From contig NZ_JAGTUK010000003.1 in the NCBI RefSeq assembly GCF_018224615.1, positions 820,786-884,785 of the forward strand: a stretch of DNA of 64,000 nucleotides. Reading direction: 5' to 3'. This stretch comes from Microbacterium paraoxydans. Lineage in GTDB: Bacteria > Actinomycetota > Actinomycetes > Actinomycetales > Microbacteriaceae. Within the stretch, counting starts at the first letter, position 1. Every line of letters starts with the position of its first letter. Shown in pieces: positions 43,955 through 52,509 of the stretch. The notes below the pieces were generated by a model that saw only the letters and a program-made list of their open reading frames with translations, was not told where the DNA came from and did not search any database. The translations under genes and the position numbers were made by a program.

Positions 43955-45277
43955 ATGTCCGCACCCGAGACCTGGCGTTTCGAGACCAAGCAGATCCACT
44001 CGGGTGCCGCACCCGACCCCGTCACCAAGGCCCGCGCGACGCCGATCTACCAGACCACGTCGTACGTGTTCGACAGCGCGGACCACGCCGCGAACCTGTT
44101 CGCGCTGGCCGAGTTCGGCAACATCTACACGCGCATCCAGAACCCGACGCAGGACGTGCTCGAGCAGCGCCTTGCCGCCCTCGAGGGGGGCACCGGCGCC
44201 CTCGTCCTGGCCAGCGGCCAGGCGGCCTCCACGTTCGCGATCCTCAACATCGCGCAGGCCGGCGACCACTTCGTCGCGTCCAGCTCCATCTACGGCGGCA
44301 CGTACAACCTCTTCAAGTACACGCTCGCGAAGCTCGGCATCGAGGTCACGTTCGTCGAGAACCAGGACGACCCGGAGGAGTGGCGCCGCGCGGTCCGCCC
44401 GAACACCAAGCTGTTCTTCGCCGAGACCATCGGCAATCCGCAGATCAACGTGCTCGACATCCGCACGGTCGCCGACATCGCCCACGAGAACGGCGTCCCG
44501 CTGATCGTCGACAACACGATCGCGACCCCGTACCTCATCCGCCCGTTCGAGCACGGCGCCGACATCGTCGTGCACTCGATCACCAAGTTCCTCGGCGGCC
44601 ACGGCACCACCATCGGCGGCGTCGTGATCGACGGCGGGAGCTTCGCGTGGTCGGAGAACGTGGAGAAGTTCCCCGGACTCACCGAGCCCGACCCGTCGTA
44701 CCACGGCGCCAGCTACACGACGGCCGTCGGCGACCCGCTCGCCTACATCATCAAGGCGCGCGTGCAGCTGCTGCGCGACCTCGGGTCCTCCATCTCGCCG
44801 CAGAGCGCCTGGAACCTCATCCAGGGCGTGGAGACCCTGTCGCTGCGCATCGAGCGCCACGTGCAGAACGCCCAGGAGATCGCCGAGTGGCTCGACAGCC
44901 GCGACGACGTGGCCTCGGTCAACTACTCGGGTCTGCCCTCCTCGCCGTGGTACGCCAAGGCGAACGAGTATGCGCCCAAGGGCGTCGGCGCCGTCCTGTC
45001 GTTCGAGCTCAAGGGCGGCGTGGAGGCCGGACGCGAGTTCGTGAACAGCCTGTCGCTGTTCAGCCACCTCGCCAACATCGGCGACGTGCGCTCGCTCGTC
45101 ATCCACCCCGCGTCGACGACGCACGCGCAGCTCACGCCCGAGCAGCAGCTCACGGCGGGCGTCACACCCGGCCTCGTGCGGCTCTCGGTGGGCATCGAGA
45201 ACATCGAGGACCTCAAGGCCGACCTCGACCAGGCGCTCGCCGCGGCACGCGCCGTCTCCGAGGCCGCGCGCGCCTGA
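43955..45277 (+). CDS. metY: O-acetylhomoserine (thiol)-lyase MetY
   Basis: 440 residues. Cys/Met metabolism PLP enzyme: N-terminal ETKQIHSGAAPDP, the FGNIYTRIQNPTQDVLEQRL segment, Asp186 in VDNTIATP and the PLP lysine Lys211 in HSITKFLGGHG. The length and opening fit MetY rather than MetB. It makes homocysteine from O-acetylhomoserine and sulfide. RBS CAGGGGG. metX follows after a strong hairpin, giving the two-step route in one locus. Confidence 0.94.
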   Translation: MSAPETWRFETKQIHSGAAPDPVTKARATPIYQTTSYVFDSADHAANLFALAEFGNIYTRIQNPTQDVLEQRLAALEGGTGALVLASGQAASTFAILNIAQAGDHFVASSSIYGGTYNLFKYTLAKLGIEVTFVENQDDPEEWRRAVRPNTKLFFAETIGNPQINVLDIRTVADIAHENGVPLIVDNTIATPYLIRPFEHGADIVVHSITKFLGGHGTTIGGVVIDGGSFAWSENVEKFPGLTEPDPSYHGASYTTAVGDPLAYIIKARVQLLRDLGSSISPQSAWNLIQGVETLSLRIERHVQNAQEIAEWLDSRDDVASVNYSGLPSSPWYAKANEYAPKGVGAVLSFELKGGVEAGREFVNSLSLFSHLANIGDVRSLVIHPASTTHAQLTPEQQLTAGVTPGLVRLSVGIENIEDLKADLDQALAAARAVSEAARA

Positions 45278-45293
45278 GCGACTCGCATCGATC

Positions 45294-45325
45294 GGATGCC
45301 CCGGACCGCACGGTCCGGGGCATCC
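45294..45325 (+). terminator. Hairpin terminator after metY
   Basis: A perfect 15-bp stem (GGATGCCCCGGACCG at 45294-45308, pairing with 45311-45325) and a 2-base loop, 16 bases after the stop. No T tract. Shares the first ten stem bases with the pspA terminator. Confidence 0.75.
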
Positions 45326-45382
45326 GTCGTCCGGCGGCGTAACCTGCCGCCCGAGCGCCGCCCGCCAGGCGAGAATGGGGGG

Positions 45383-46588
45383 ATGGACTGGCAGACGACC
45401 TCCGAGGACACGGTGCCGTCGGCACCCGTGACGGAGGCCGACGTCCGTCTGCTCCGTGCCCGACCGCCCGCGACCGGTGCCTGGCGCGACGGAGACCCGG
45501 TGGGCGGTCGCCGCTTCGCCGCGTTCGGGTCGTTCCGCACCGAGAGCGGCGCCGAGCTCCCCGGCATCCGACTCGCGTACGAGACCTGGGGCGAACTGAA
45601 TGCGGCGCGCGACAACGCCGTGCTGGTACTCCATGCCCTCACCGGTGACAGCCACGTGCGCGGCGACGCCGGAGCGGGACACCCCACCGCCGGCTGGTGG
45701 GAGGACATCGTCGGTCCCGGTGCCGCGCTCGACACCGACCGGTGGTTCGTGATCGCCCCCAACATGCTGGGCGGCTGCCAGGGATCGACCGGTCCGGCGA
45801 GCATCGCCCCCGACGGGTACGAGTGGGCGTCGCGCTTCCCGTACCTCACGATCCGCGACCAGGTGGCCGCGCAGGTGCGTCTCGCCGACGCGCTCGGCAT
45901 CGACACGTGGGCGGCCGTGATCGGCGGCTCGATGGGCGGCATGCATGCACTGGAGTGGGCGGTCACGCATCCCGCGCGCGTCGAGCGTCTCGCGGTGCTG
46001 TCGTCGCCCCCCGTGACCACGGCCGACCAGATCGCGCTGAACACGGTGCAGCTGGAGACCATCCGCATGGACCCGCGCTATCAGGGCGGCGAGTACTACG
46101 ACCTCGCCGACGGCGACGGGCCGCACCGCGGGCTCGCGCTCGCGCGGCGCATGGCGCTGCTGAACTACCGCAGCCCGATCGAGCTCAACCAGCGGTTCCA
46201 GCGCTCCTGGCAGTCCGACGTGTCACCGCTCGGTCACGGCGGGCGCTTCGCGGTGGAGTCGTACCTCGACTTCCACGGCAACAAGTTCACACGCCGCTTC
46301 GACGCCAACAGCTACATCACCCTGGTCGAGGCGATGAACTCGCACGACGTGGGGCGCGGTCGCGGCGGGGTCGAAGAGGCGCTGCACGCGGTCACCGCGA
46401 CCACCCTGGTGCTGGGCATCGACAGCGACCGGCTGTTCCCCGTGGACGGTCAGCAGCGCATCGCCCGCAGCATCCGGCACCTGCTCGACGACGACGCGGT
46501 GGTGCTCACGAGCGACTTCGGCCACGACGGCTTCCTGATCGAGACCGACGCCGTGGGCACGCAGCTGCGGCGACTGCTCGATACCTGA
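45383..46588 (+). CDS. metX: Homoserine O-acetyltransferase MetX
   Basis: 401 residues. Alpha/beta hydrolase fold with the nucleophile elbow VIGGSMGGMHALEW (Ser183), IAPNMLGGCQGSTGP and the C-terminal SDRLFP and FGHDGFL (acid and histidine). Makes O-acetylhomoserine from homoserine and acetyl-CoA for MetY. ATG 45383 is preferred over 45296, which lies inside the terminator hairpin. GAGAAT six bases upstream may be a leaderless -10; a G-rich stretch could also act as ribosome site. Confidence 0.94.
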   Translation: MDWQTTSEDTVPSAPVTEADVRLLRARPPATGAWRDGDPVGGRRFAAFGSFRTESGAELPGIRLAYETWGELNAARDNAVLVLHALTGDSHVRGDAGAGHPTAGWWEDIVGPGAALDTDRWFVIAPNMLGGCQGSTGPASIAPDGYEWASRFPYLTIRDQVAAQVRLADALGIDTWAAVIGGSMGGMHALEWAVTHPARVERLAVLSSPPVTTADQIALNTVQLETIRMDPRYQGGEYYDLADGDGPHRGLALARRMALLNYRSPIELNQRFQRSWQSDVSPLGHGGRFAVESYLDFHGNKFTRRFDANSYITLVEAMNSHDVGRGRGGVEEALHAVTATTLVLGIDSDRLFPVDGQQRIARSIRHLLDDDAVVLTSDFGHDGFLIETDAVGTQLRRLLDT

Positions 46589-46590
46589 GG

Positions 46591-47196
46591 TCAGGCCGGC
46601 TCGAAGCGCCACGGCAGCGCGGCGGCGTGCAGCCTGCCCTGCTCCCACGCAAACGCCCGTCCGTCGTCCAGCACCCGCGTCTGGAACAGCTCCGCCGACC
46701 CGGCCGACGCGAGTGCCGCCGCCACCCGGTCGTGCACGGACAGCCGGTGCAGCGTGACCCACGTGGGCGGGAACAGCGTCCACTCCCCTGTCGCATGACG
46801 CGCGAGCGCCTCCGCGGGCGTGACCCACGCGAGCTCCGCGACCTCGGCCTCCGCCGGTACGGCCTCGGCTTCCGGTGCCTCGGCGAGGAAGAACCACGTG
46901 CGGATGCGCACGGGCACCTCCACGGGCGGCCGCCACTCCGACAGCGGCACCAGTCCATCGATCACGAGGCCCACCTCCTCCGCGGTCTCGCGGATGGCTG
47001 CGCGCCGGGCATCCTCCACGCGGTCGTCACCGTCGCGGCGATCGCCCGGCTCGACCTTGCCGCCGGGAAACACCCAGGCGCCGGGGAAGGAGCCGCGGTC
47101 CGGTCGTCGCATCAACAGCACGCGGAAGCCGTGGTCGGCCGGGCGCAGCAGCACGACGGTCCCTGCCAGCGGCAGGTCGTCGTCGGGGGTCGTCAC
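46591..47196 (-). CDS. Nudix hydrolase
   Basis: 201 residues. Nudix box from GGKVEPGD to RETAEEVGL, with an ~8-residue insertion (RRDGDDRV) in the middle, as in NUDT7/NUDT19-like enzymes acting on CoA or nucleotide diphosphates. The C-terminal ~70 residues are family-variable. The GTG start follows TAGAGT by six bases; the -10 begins with the stop codon of the MFS gene. Convergent with metX, 2-base gap. Confidence 0.9.
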   Translation of the reverse strand: MTTPDDDLPLAGTVVLLRPADHGFRVLLMRRPDRGSFPGAWVFPGGKVEPGDRRDGDDRVEDARRAAIRETAEEVGLVIDGLVPLSEWRPPVEVPVRIRTWFFLAEAPEAEAVPAEAEVAELAWVTPAEALARHATGEWTLFPPTWVTLHRLSVHDRVAAALASAGSAELFQTRVLDDGRAFAWEQGRLHAAALPWRFEPA

Positions 47197-47202
47197 CCCG
47201 TC

Positions 47203-47208
47203 ACTCTA
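47203..47208 (-). promoter_or_regulatory. Leaderless -10 box of the Nudix gene
   Basis: TAGAGT on the minus strand, six bases before GTG 47196. Its first three bases are the TAG stop codon of the upstream MFS gene. Confidence 0.6.
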
Positions 47209-48435
47209 CGACGCGAGCGCCGGCACCGCGGCGGGGCGTCGCGCCTCGACCCGGTACGACAGCAGAGCGATCAGCAGCCCGGCGACGGCGAGCGCGGCCC
47301 CCGTCCAGGCCGGAGCGGTGAAACCCCAGCCCACCGCGATCACGACGCCGCCGAGGAACGCGCCAAGGCTGTTGCCGATGTTGAGGGCGGAGTGGTTCAT
47401 GGCCGCGGCGATCGACTGATTATCGCCCGCGACGTCCATCAGCCGCGTCTGGATCGTGGGACTGAGGACGGACGACACGAAGCCCACCAGCACCACGAGC
47501 AGGCCCAGGCTCACGATCCAGAACGACAGCACCGCGAGCAGGGCGAACACGACCGCCATCGCGGCGAGCCCGAACAGCAGCGTGCGCCGGAGGTCGATGT
47601 CGGCGAAGTGCCCGCCGGCCAGGTTTCCCGCGGTCATGCCCAGGCCCATCAGCACGAGCACGATCGGCACCACCCACTCGGGCGACCCGGCGACCTCGGT
47701 CACCAGCGGAGCGATGTAGCTGTACACGGCGAAGAAGCCACCGAAGCCGATCGCCCCGACGCCGAGCGCGAACCACACCTGTCCGATGCGGAACACCCCG
47801 AGCTCTGCGCGCATCGTGCGACCCGGATTGCCGGGGTGCTCCGGCACGAACAGGGTGATGCAGAGCGTGGCGAGGGCGAATACGAGGGCCACGACGCCGA
47901 ACGCGGCGCGCCACCCCCACTGCTGACCCAGGAACGTGCCGAGCGGCACACCCACCACGTTCGCGACCGTGAGGCCGGTGAGGATGAAGGCGACGCCCTT
48001 GGCCCTATTGCCCGGCCCCATGACGTCGGCGGCTACCAGTGCCCCGATGCCGAAATAGGCGCCGTGCGGGAGCCCGGCGAGGAACCGCGAGACCCCGACC
48101 AGCTCGAACGTGGGCAGCACGACGGTGAGCGCATTGAACACCGTGAGCGCGAGCGCCAGGACGATCATCACGCGGTGCCGCGGATAGCGTGCGACGAAGC
48201 CCGCGATGGTGGGCGCGCCGATCACGACGCCGAGCGCATAGAGCGAGATCAGCCAGCCGGCCTGGCTCAGCGCGTCTTCCTGGCTGCTCGCCCAGACGGA
48301 CGGCAGCAGGTCGGCGGCGATGTTGGGCAGCAGGCCCATCACGACGAACTCGGTCATGCCGATGCCGAAGCTGCCGATGGCGAGAGAGAGGAGCGCCCTC
48401 TTCGCCGCACCCCTCGAGGAGATCGAGGGATTCAC
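47206..48435 (-). CDS. MFS transporter (DHA1-type)
   Basis: 409 residues, 12 helices. The opening LSLAIGSFGIGMTEFVVMGLLP and the RFLAGLPHGAYFGIGA motif match the arabinose-efflux/AraJ-YdhP group of DHA1 exporters. Substrate unknown. The GTG start follows TAAGCT by six bases, and the -10 begins with the TAA stop codon of the GNAT gene, so it is independently transcribed within the run. Confidence 0.92.
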   Translation of the reverse strand: MNPSISSRGAAKRALLSLAIGSFGIGMTEFVVMGLLPNIAADLLPSVWASSQEDALSQAGWLISLYALGVVIGAPTIAGFVARYPRHRVMIVLALALTVFNALTVVLPTFELVGVSRFLAGLPHGAYFGIGALVAADVMGPGNRAKGVAFILTGLTVANVVGVPLGTFLGQQWGWRAAFGVVALVFALATLCITLFVPEHPGNPGRTMRAELGVFRIGQVWFALGVGAIGFGGFFAVYSYIAPLVTEVAGSPEWVVPIVLVLMGLGMTAGNLAGGHFADIDLRRTLLFGLAAMAVVFALLAVLSFWIVSLGLLVVLVGFVSSVLSPTIQTRLMDVAGDNQSIAAAMNHSALNIGNSLGAFLGGVVIAVGWGFTAPAWTGAALAVAGLLIALLSYRVEARRPAAVPALAS

Positions 48436-48441
48436 CGGATC

Positions 48442-48447
48442 AGCTTA
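48442..48447 (-). promoter_or_regulatory. Leaderless -10 box of the MFS gene
   Basis: TAAGCT on the minus strand, six bases before GTG 48435. Its first three bases are the stop codon of the upstream GNAT gene. Confidence 0.6.
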
Positions 48448-48921
48448 GCGGTCGGCGGACTCGTCGATCGCCGGGGTGCGCCGATCCAACATCAGGAAGA
48501 CATCGACGTCGTCCTGCCTGTCCAGGAGGAAGCCGTGCCGCTCGTACAGCCGCCGGGCGGAACTGCCCTGGAGCACGTCGAGCCGGTACAGGCGTGGCTC
48601 GGCGAGCACCTCCGCCAGCACGCGCGTGCCGATGCCGCGTCCCTGATGCGCGGTCGCCAGGTAGAAGTGCTCGAGCCAGAGGGCACCGCCCTCCGGTCGG
48701 AGCGCGACCGAACCGACGTCGACGCCGTCCACCACGATGACGCTGGTCTGTTCCGGCACGAACGCGTCGAGGAACCGCCGACGCACGCGCGTCTCGTCGA
48801 AGCGACCGAGCCGCTCCAGATCGTCACGGAGCACCTCGGCCCGCAGCTCCGCGATCCACTCCGCGTCGGCGGCCGCGGCGGGGCGCAGCGTGAGCACGCC
48901 GGGGGCTGCGACCTCAGTCAC
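48445..48921 (-). CDS. GNAT acetyltransferase
   Basis: 158 residues. LTLRPAAAADAEWIAELRAE at the N-terminus, ATAHQGRGIGTRVLAEVL as acetyl-CoA loop and SARRLYERHGFLLDRQ near the end. General GNAT fold; substrate unknown. The GTG start at 48921 overlaps the stop of the thiamine-binding gene by eight bases; a later GTG (codon 9) is possible. Confidence 0.85.
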   Translation of the reverse strand: MTEVAAPGVLTLRPAAAADAEWIAELRAEVLRDDLERLGRFDETRVRRRFLDAFVPEQTSVIVVDGVDVGSVALRPEGGALWLEHFYLATAHQGRGIGTRVLAEVLAEPRLYRLDVLQGSSARRLYERHGFLLDRQDDVDVFLMLDRRTPAIDESADR

Positions 48922-49243
48922 CGGACTCGTCGATCGCCGCCTCCAGCCGCTCGACCTTCGCGTCGAGCTCGCCCGTGTAGCCGGGGCGGATGTCGGCCTT
49001 GAGCACGAGCGACACCCGGGAGCCGAACGGCAGCACCGCCTCGGTCGCGCGCTTGACCACGTCCATCACGGTGTCCCAGTCTGGGCCCTCGATCTCGGTG
49101 AACATGCTCGTCGTCCGATGCGGGAGGCCCGAGGCGCGCACGACGCGGACGGCGGCGGCGACGGCATCGTGCACGGACGCGTCGGCGCGCTCGGCACCGT
49201 CGGCGGGCGTGCCGCTGGGGGCGACGGAGAAGGCGATCAGCAT
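48914..49243 (-). CDS. MTH1187 / YkoF-like thiamine-binding protein
   Basis: 109 residues. MLIAFSVAPSGTP, then VRASGLPHRTTSMFTEIEGPD and VSLVLKADIRPG are the signature of the MTH1187 family (formerly DUF77), small tetrameric proteins that bind thiamine or related compounds. ATG 49243 has AAGGAGTG. No TPP riboswitch or thiamine transporter is nearby. It lies 4 bases after the GT87-like gene. Confidence 0.9.
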   Translation of the reverse strand: MLIAFSVAPSGTPADGAERADASVHDAVAAAVRVVRASGLPHRTTSMFTEIEGPDWDTVMDVVKRATEAVLPFGSRVSLVLKADIRPGYTGELDAKVERLEAAIDESGD

Positions 49244-49247
49244 GGGT

Positions 49248-50486
49248 TCACTCCTTGGTTCGAGAGGGACGGACGGCGGGCACCCGCGCGACGGCGCGGA
49301 GACTCACGACGGTCAGGACGATGAGCAGCACGTTGCGCACGGTGAGCAGCAGCACAGGCAGGGGCTCGGCACGCAGCAGAGCGTCGTAGGTGAGCGGGTA
49401 GATCAGGCACGTGAGCAGGCACAGCGCCAGCACCAGCGCCGCGGGTACGGTCGCCCGAGCCCTGTCCCAGACCATCCAGAGGATCACCGGCGCGAGCAGC
49501 CACGTCTGGAACTGGGGAGAGCCGACCTTGTTGCCGACGATCAGCAGCGTCGCCAGCACGAGCGCGAGCGGCGGGAACAGGCGGCGGAACGCGGCGCCGC
49601 GCACGGCCTTGACCACCCCCAGCGCGGTCACGGCGACGACCACCACGGCCATCAGCGGCGTCAGGACACCGGCGACCGCATCGGCGCCCGGCGCCGCGAT
49701 CTGGAACGTGAGGATGTCGAAGCTGTACTCGATGCGCGCAGACCCCGCCACGGCCAGCCACAGGAACGGCGTCGCCGCGACCGCCTCGATCTGGAGCCCG
49801 CGACCGGTCTGCGCGGTCAGGAATCCGAGGATCTCCGACCGGGCACCGAGTAGCAGCAGCCCCCCGAGCACGGCCGCGGTCACCACGAGCGCCGCCAGGA
49901 CCTGCCGCCATCGCCGCCGTCCGGCCACCACGGCGGCGAGCAGCAGCGCGCCCGGCCAGATCTTGATCCACGCGCCGACCGTCAGGAGCGCGGCAGCGAG
50001 CGCGGGCCGGGACACCAGCCAGAGCCCGGCGACGACCGCGATCGGCACGGTGACCGCGTCGATCCGGTACAGGGCGATCGGTCCGAGCAGGAGCAGCGCG
50101 ATGCACCAGAACCATGCCGCGGCCGTTCGCGCCCGGCCCGGACGACGCCCGACCAGCACGGCGAACGCGACGGCATCGAGCACGCACACCAGCACCGCCC
50201 AGGCCACGAGGTAGGCGGACGAGACGCCGAGCAGCGGCACGAGCGGGGTCGCCAGGAGCTTCGCGAGCAGCATCGGCAGCAGGGCCAGCTGCGGGTACAC
50301 CCACGGCTCCGTGACTCCCACGACGGGCCCGCCGCCGAGCGCTGCGGTCGACCAGGGCTCGTACACCAACACGACATCGCCCATGGGCTGGCTCGGGTAC
50401 ACCCAGCCCGCGAGCGCCGTCCACGCGTGCACCAGCAGGAACGCGGCCCACAGCGCGATCGTCCGGGCGGGGACGCGTGAGGTCAC
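49248..50486 (-). CDS. GT87-like polyprenyl-phosphate glycosyltransferase
   Basis: 412 residues with about 10-12 helices. Early acidic region in YPSQPMGDVVLVYEPWS (the GT-C-type Asp) and LYRIDAVTVPIAVVAGL, VGAWIKIWPGALLL in the middle match GT87/DUF2029 mannosyltransferases that act on envelope glycolipids with polyprenyl-phosphate sugars. The acceptor is unknown. The GTG overlaps the nnrD stop by four bases (GTGA). Confidence 0.82.
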   Translation of the reverse strand: MTSRVPARTIALWAAFLLVHAWTALAGWVYPSQPMGDVVLVYEPWSTAALGGGPVVGVTEPWVYPQLALLPMLLAKLLATPLVPLLGVSSAYLVAWAVLVCVLDAVAFAVLVGRRPGRARTAAAWFWCIALLLLGPIALYRIDAVTVPIAVVAGLWLVSRPALAAALLTVGAWIKIWPGALLLAAVVAGRRRWRQVLAALVVTAAVLGGLLLLGARSEILGFLTAQTGRGLQIEAVAATPFLWLAVAGSARIEYSFDILTFQIAAPGADAVAGVLTPLMAVVVVAVTALGVVKAVRGAAFRRLFPPLALVLATLLIVGNKVGSPQFQTWLLAPVILWMVWDRARATVPAALVLALCLLTCLIYPLTYDALLRAEPLPVLLLTVRNVLLIVLTVVSLRAVARVPAVRPSRTKE

Positions 50487-51316
50487 GACAGGACGTCCGC
50501 GATCGCGAGGGGCAGCGCCTCCGCCACATCCATCGCGACGATCGGGTGGCCGGTTCCCCCGTCGCGCACCCCCGCGGCGATCCGGGCGGCGTGCCCGTGC
50601 AGCCAGGCACCGGCGGCGGCCAGTTCGGGCAGCGGCGCGTCGGGGTTCGCCGCGATCACGGCCCCGAGCACTCCGGCGAGCACGTCACCGGTTCCCGCGG
50701 TCGCCAGCCACCCCGTGCCCGCATCGACCGCGATCAGCGTGCCGTCGGGTCCCGCGATCAGCGTGCGGGCGCCCTTGCGCAGCACGACGCCGTCCAGTTC
50801 CGCGGCCATCCGCCGCACGTCCTCCGTCCCCTCCCGCTCCGTCGCGGCGAGGCCAAGGCGCTCACGCAGCCGCGCGAACTCGCCCGCGTGCGGTGTCACC
50901 ACGAACGGCGCGGTCGCGTCCGCGGCCAGGTCCAGCGCGCCGGCGTCGACTACCACCGGCACCGCGCCCGACAGGATCTCCCGCAGCGCCTGCGCCTCGG
51001 CGTCCGTCCGCTCCTCGGGGTCGGTGCCGGAGCCGATCACCCACGCGCCGATGCGGGTGCGACCGGTGTCCGGTCCGCCCACCGTCTCGGGACGGCGGGC
51101 CAGCACGGCGTCGATCACGCGCTGCTCCCCCGCGTACCGCACGAAGCCCGCCCCGGAGCGCCACGCGGCCTCGACCCCGAGCACGGCGGCCCCGGGGTAC
51201 GAGGGCGACCCCGTGCGCAGAGCCACCACGCCGCGGGAGTACTTGTCGTCGTCGCGCGTGGCGGCGCGGACGAACCGGGCCGTGTCGTCGCGTGACCACT
51301 CCCGCGCATCGCTCAT
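50483..51316 (-). CDS. nnrD: ADP/ATP-dependent (S)-NAD(P)H-hydrate dehydratase
   Basis: 277 residues. TRDDDKYSRGVVALRTGSPSYPGAA at the N-terminus, VTPHAGEFARL in the middle and GTGDVLAGVLGA at the nucleotide site are diagnostic of NnrD. It repairs hydrated NAD(P)H. The NnrE epimerase domain is not fused here. ATG 51316 follows TAACGT by six bases. First gene of the minus-strand run that ends with the Nudix gene. Confidence 0.94.
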   Translation of the reverse strand: MSDAREWSRDDTARFVRAATRDDDKYSRGVVALRTGSPSYPGAAVLGVEAAWRSGAGFVRYAGEQRVIDAVLARRPETVGGPDTGRTRIGAWVIGSGTDPEERTDAEAQALREILSGAVPVVVDAGALDLAADATAPFVVTPHAGEFARLRERLGLAATEREGTEDVRRMAAELDGVVLRKGARTLIAGPDGTLIAVDAGTGWLATAGTGDVLAGVLGAVIAANPDAPLPELAAAGAWLHGHAARIAAGVRDGGTGHPIVAMDVAEALPLAIADVLS

Positions 51317-51322
51317 GTCTCC

Positions 51323-51328
51323 ACGTTA
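51323..51328 (-). promoter_or_regulatory. Leaderless -10 box of nnrD
   Basis: TAACGT on the minus strand, six bases before ATG 51316. Confidence 0.6.
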
Positions 51329-51359
51329 GCGGGCGGCCCTCCCCCCTCCCGAGCCCCGG

Positions 51360-51365
51360 TAGCGT
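51360..51365 (+). promoter_or_regulatory. Leaderless -10 box of the OYE gene
   Basis: TAGCGT six bases before GTG 51372, in a 55-base divergent gap shared with nnrD. Confidence 0.6.
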
Positions 51366-51371
51366 CGAAGC

Positions 51372-52439
51372 GTGAGCCTCCTCTTCTCCCCGCTGACCAT
51401 CCGCTCCACCACGTTCCGCAACCGCCTCTGGGTCTCCCCGATGTGCATGTACAGCGCCGTCGACGGGATCGCGCAGGAGTGGCATCACGCGCACCTGGCC
51501 CAGTTCGCCTCCGGCGGCGCAGGACTCATCGTCGCCGAGGCCACGGCCGTGGTCCCCGAGGGTCGCATCTCGCCCCGCGACCTCGGGCTCTGGACGGACG
51601 CGCAGCGCGACGCCCTCGCCCCGGTCGTCCGGGCGATCCACGACCGCGGGTCGCTCGCCGGCATCCAGCTCGCGCACGCGGGTCGCAAGGCCTCCACGTG
51701 GTGGCCGTGGGCGCCCGAGCGCGGCTCGGTTCCCGTGACCGAGGGCGGCTGGACCACCGTGGCCCCGTCCGCGGTGGCCTACGACGGTTTCGCCGAGCCC
51801 GAGGCGTTGGACGCGGCAGGCATCGACCGCGTGGTCGAGGCGTTCGCGGCGGCGGCCCGTCGCGCGCTCGACGCGGGGTTCGACGTGCTGGAGCTGCACG
51901 GGGCCCACGGCTACCTGCTGCACCAGTTCCTGTCTCCGCTGTCGAACCACCGTGACGACCAGTACGGCGGCTCGCTCGAGAATCGCGCCCGACTGCTGCT
52001 GCGGGTGCTCGACGCCGTGCGCGCGACCGCGGGCGACACCGTGCCCGTGTTCGTGCGGATCTCCGCGACCGACCACGCCGAGGGCGGGTTCACGCCCGAC
52101 GAGGCCGCGGTGGTCGGGGCGTGGGCGACCGAGCACGGCGCGGACCTGGTCGACGTGTCCAGCGGCGGGCTGGTCGCGCACCAGCGCATCGCGGTGTCGC
52201 CGGGGTATCAGGTGCCGCTCGCGGAGACCGTGCGCCAGGGCGGCCGGATCCCGGTGTCGGCCGTCGGGCTCATCACCGCGGCGGCGCAGGCCGAACAGGT
52301 GCTGGTCGACGGTGCCGCCGATGCGATCTTCGCGGGGCGGGAGTGGCTGCGCGATCCGCACTTCGCCCTGCGCGCTGCGCACGAGCTCGGCGCCGAGGTC
52401 GCCTGGCCGCCGCAGTACGAGCGCGCCCGCTGGCGCTGA
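51372..52439 (+). CDS. NADH:flavin oxidoreductase, YqjM-like (class III OYE)
   Basis: 355 residues. FMN TIM barrel with the class III OYE marks: SPMCMYSA (Cys25), HHAHLAQFASGGAGLI, QLAHAGRKAS, and the ELHGAHGYLLHQFLSP histidine pair. It reduces alpha,beta-unsaturated carbonyls with NADPH. The GTG start has no ribosome site but a TANNNT box six bases upstream. Followed by a bidirectional hairpin. Confidence 0.93.
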   Translation: MSLLFSPLTIRSTTFRNRLWVSPMCMYSAVDGIAQEWHHAHLAQFASGGAGLIVAEATAVVPEGRISPRDLGLWTDAQRDALAPVVRAIHDRGSLAGIQLAHAGRKASTWWPWAPERGSVPVTEGGWTTVAPSAVAYDGFAEPEALDAAGIDRVVEAFAAAARRALDAGFDVLELHGAHGYLLHQFLSPLSNHRDDQYGGSLENRARLLLRVLDAVRATAGDTVPVFVRISATDHAEGGFTPDEAAVVGAWATEHGADLVDVSSGGLVAHQRIAVSPGYQVPLAETVRQGGRIPVSAVGLITAAAQAEQVLVDGAADAIFAGREWLRDPHFALRAAHELGAEVAWPPQYERARWR

Positions 52440-52448
52440 TCCGCCGGG

Positions 52449-52494
52449 ACGACGACGGCCGCCGGTTCCCTCGGGAATCGGCGGCCGTCGTCGT
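52449..52494. terminator. Bidirectional hairpin terminator
   Basis: 16-bp stem (52449-52464 with 52479-52494) of GACGACGGCCGCCG type, the 14-base loop itself partly paired. Lies between the convergent OYE and CNNM genes. Confidence 0.75.
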
Positions 52495-52509
52495 GGCGCG
52501 TCCGGGGTG

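Noticed and set aside
45697..49002. 1101-codon plus-strand frame
   Set aside because: Shadow of metX and of the minus-strand Nudix-MFS-GNAT genes, whose motifs are clear.
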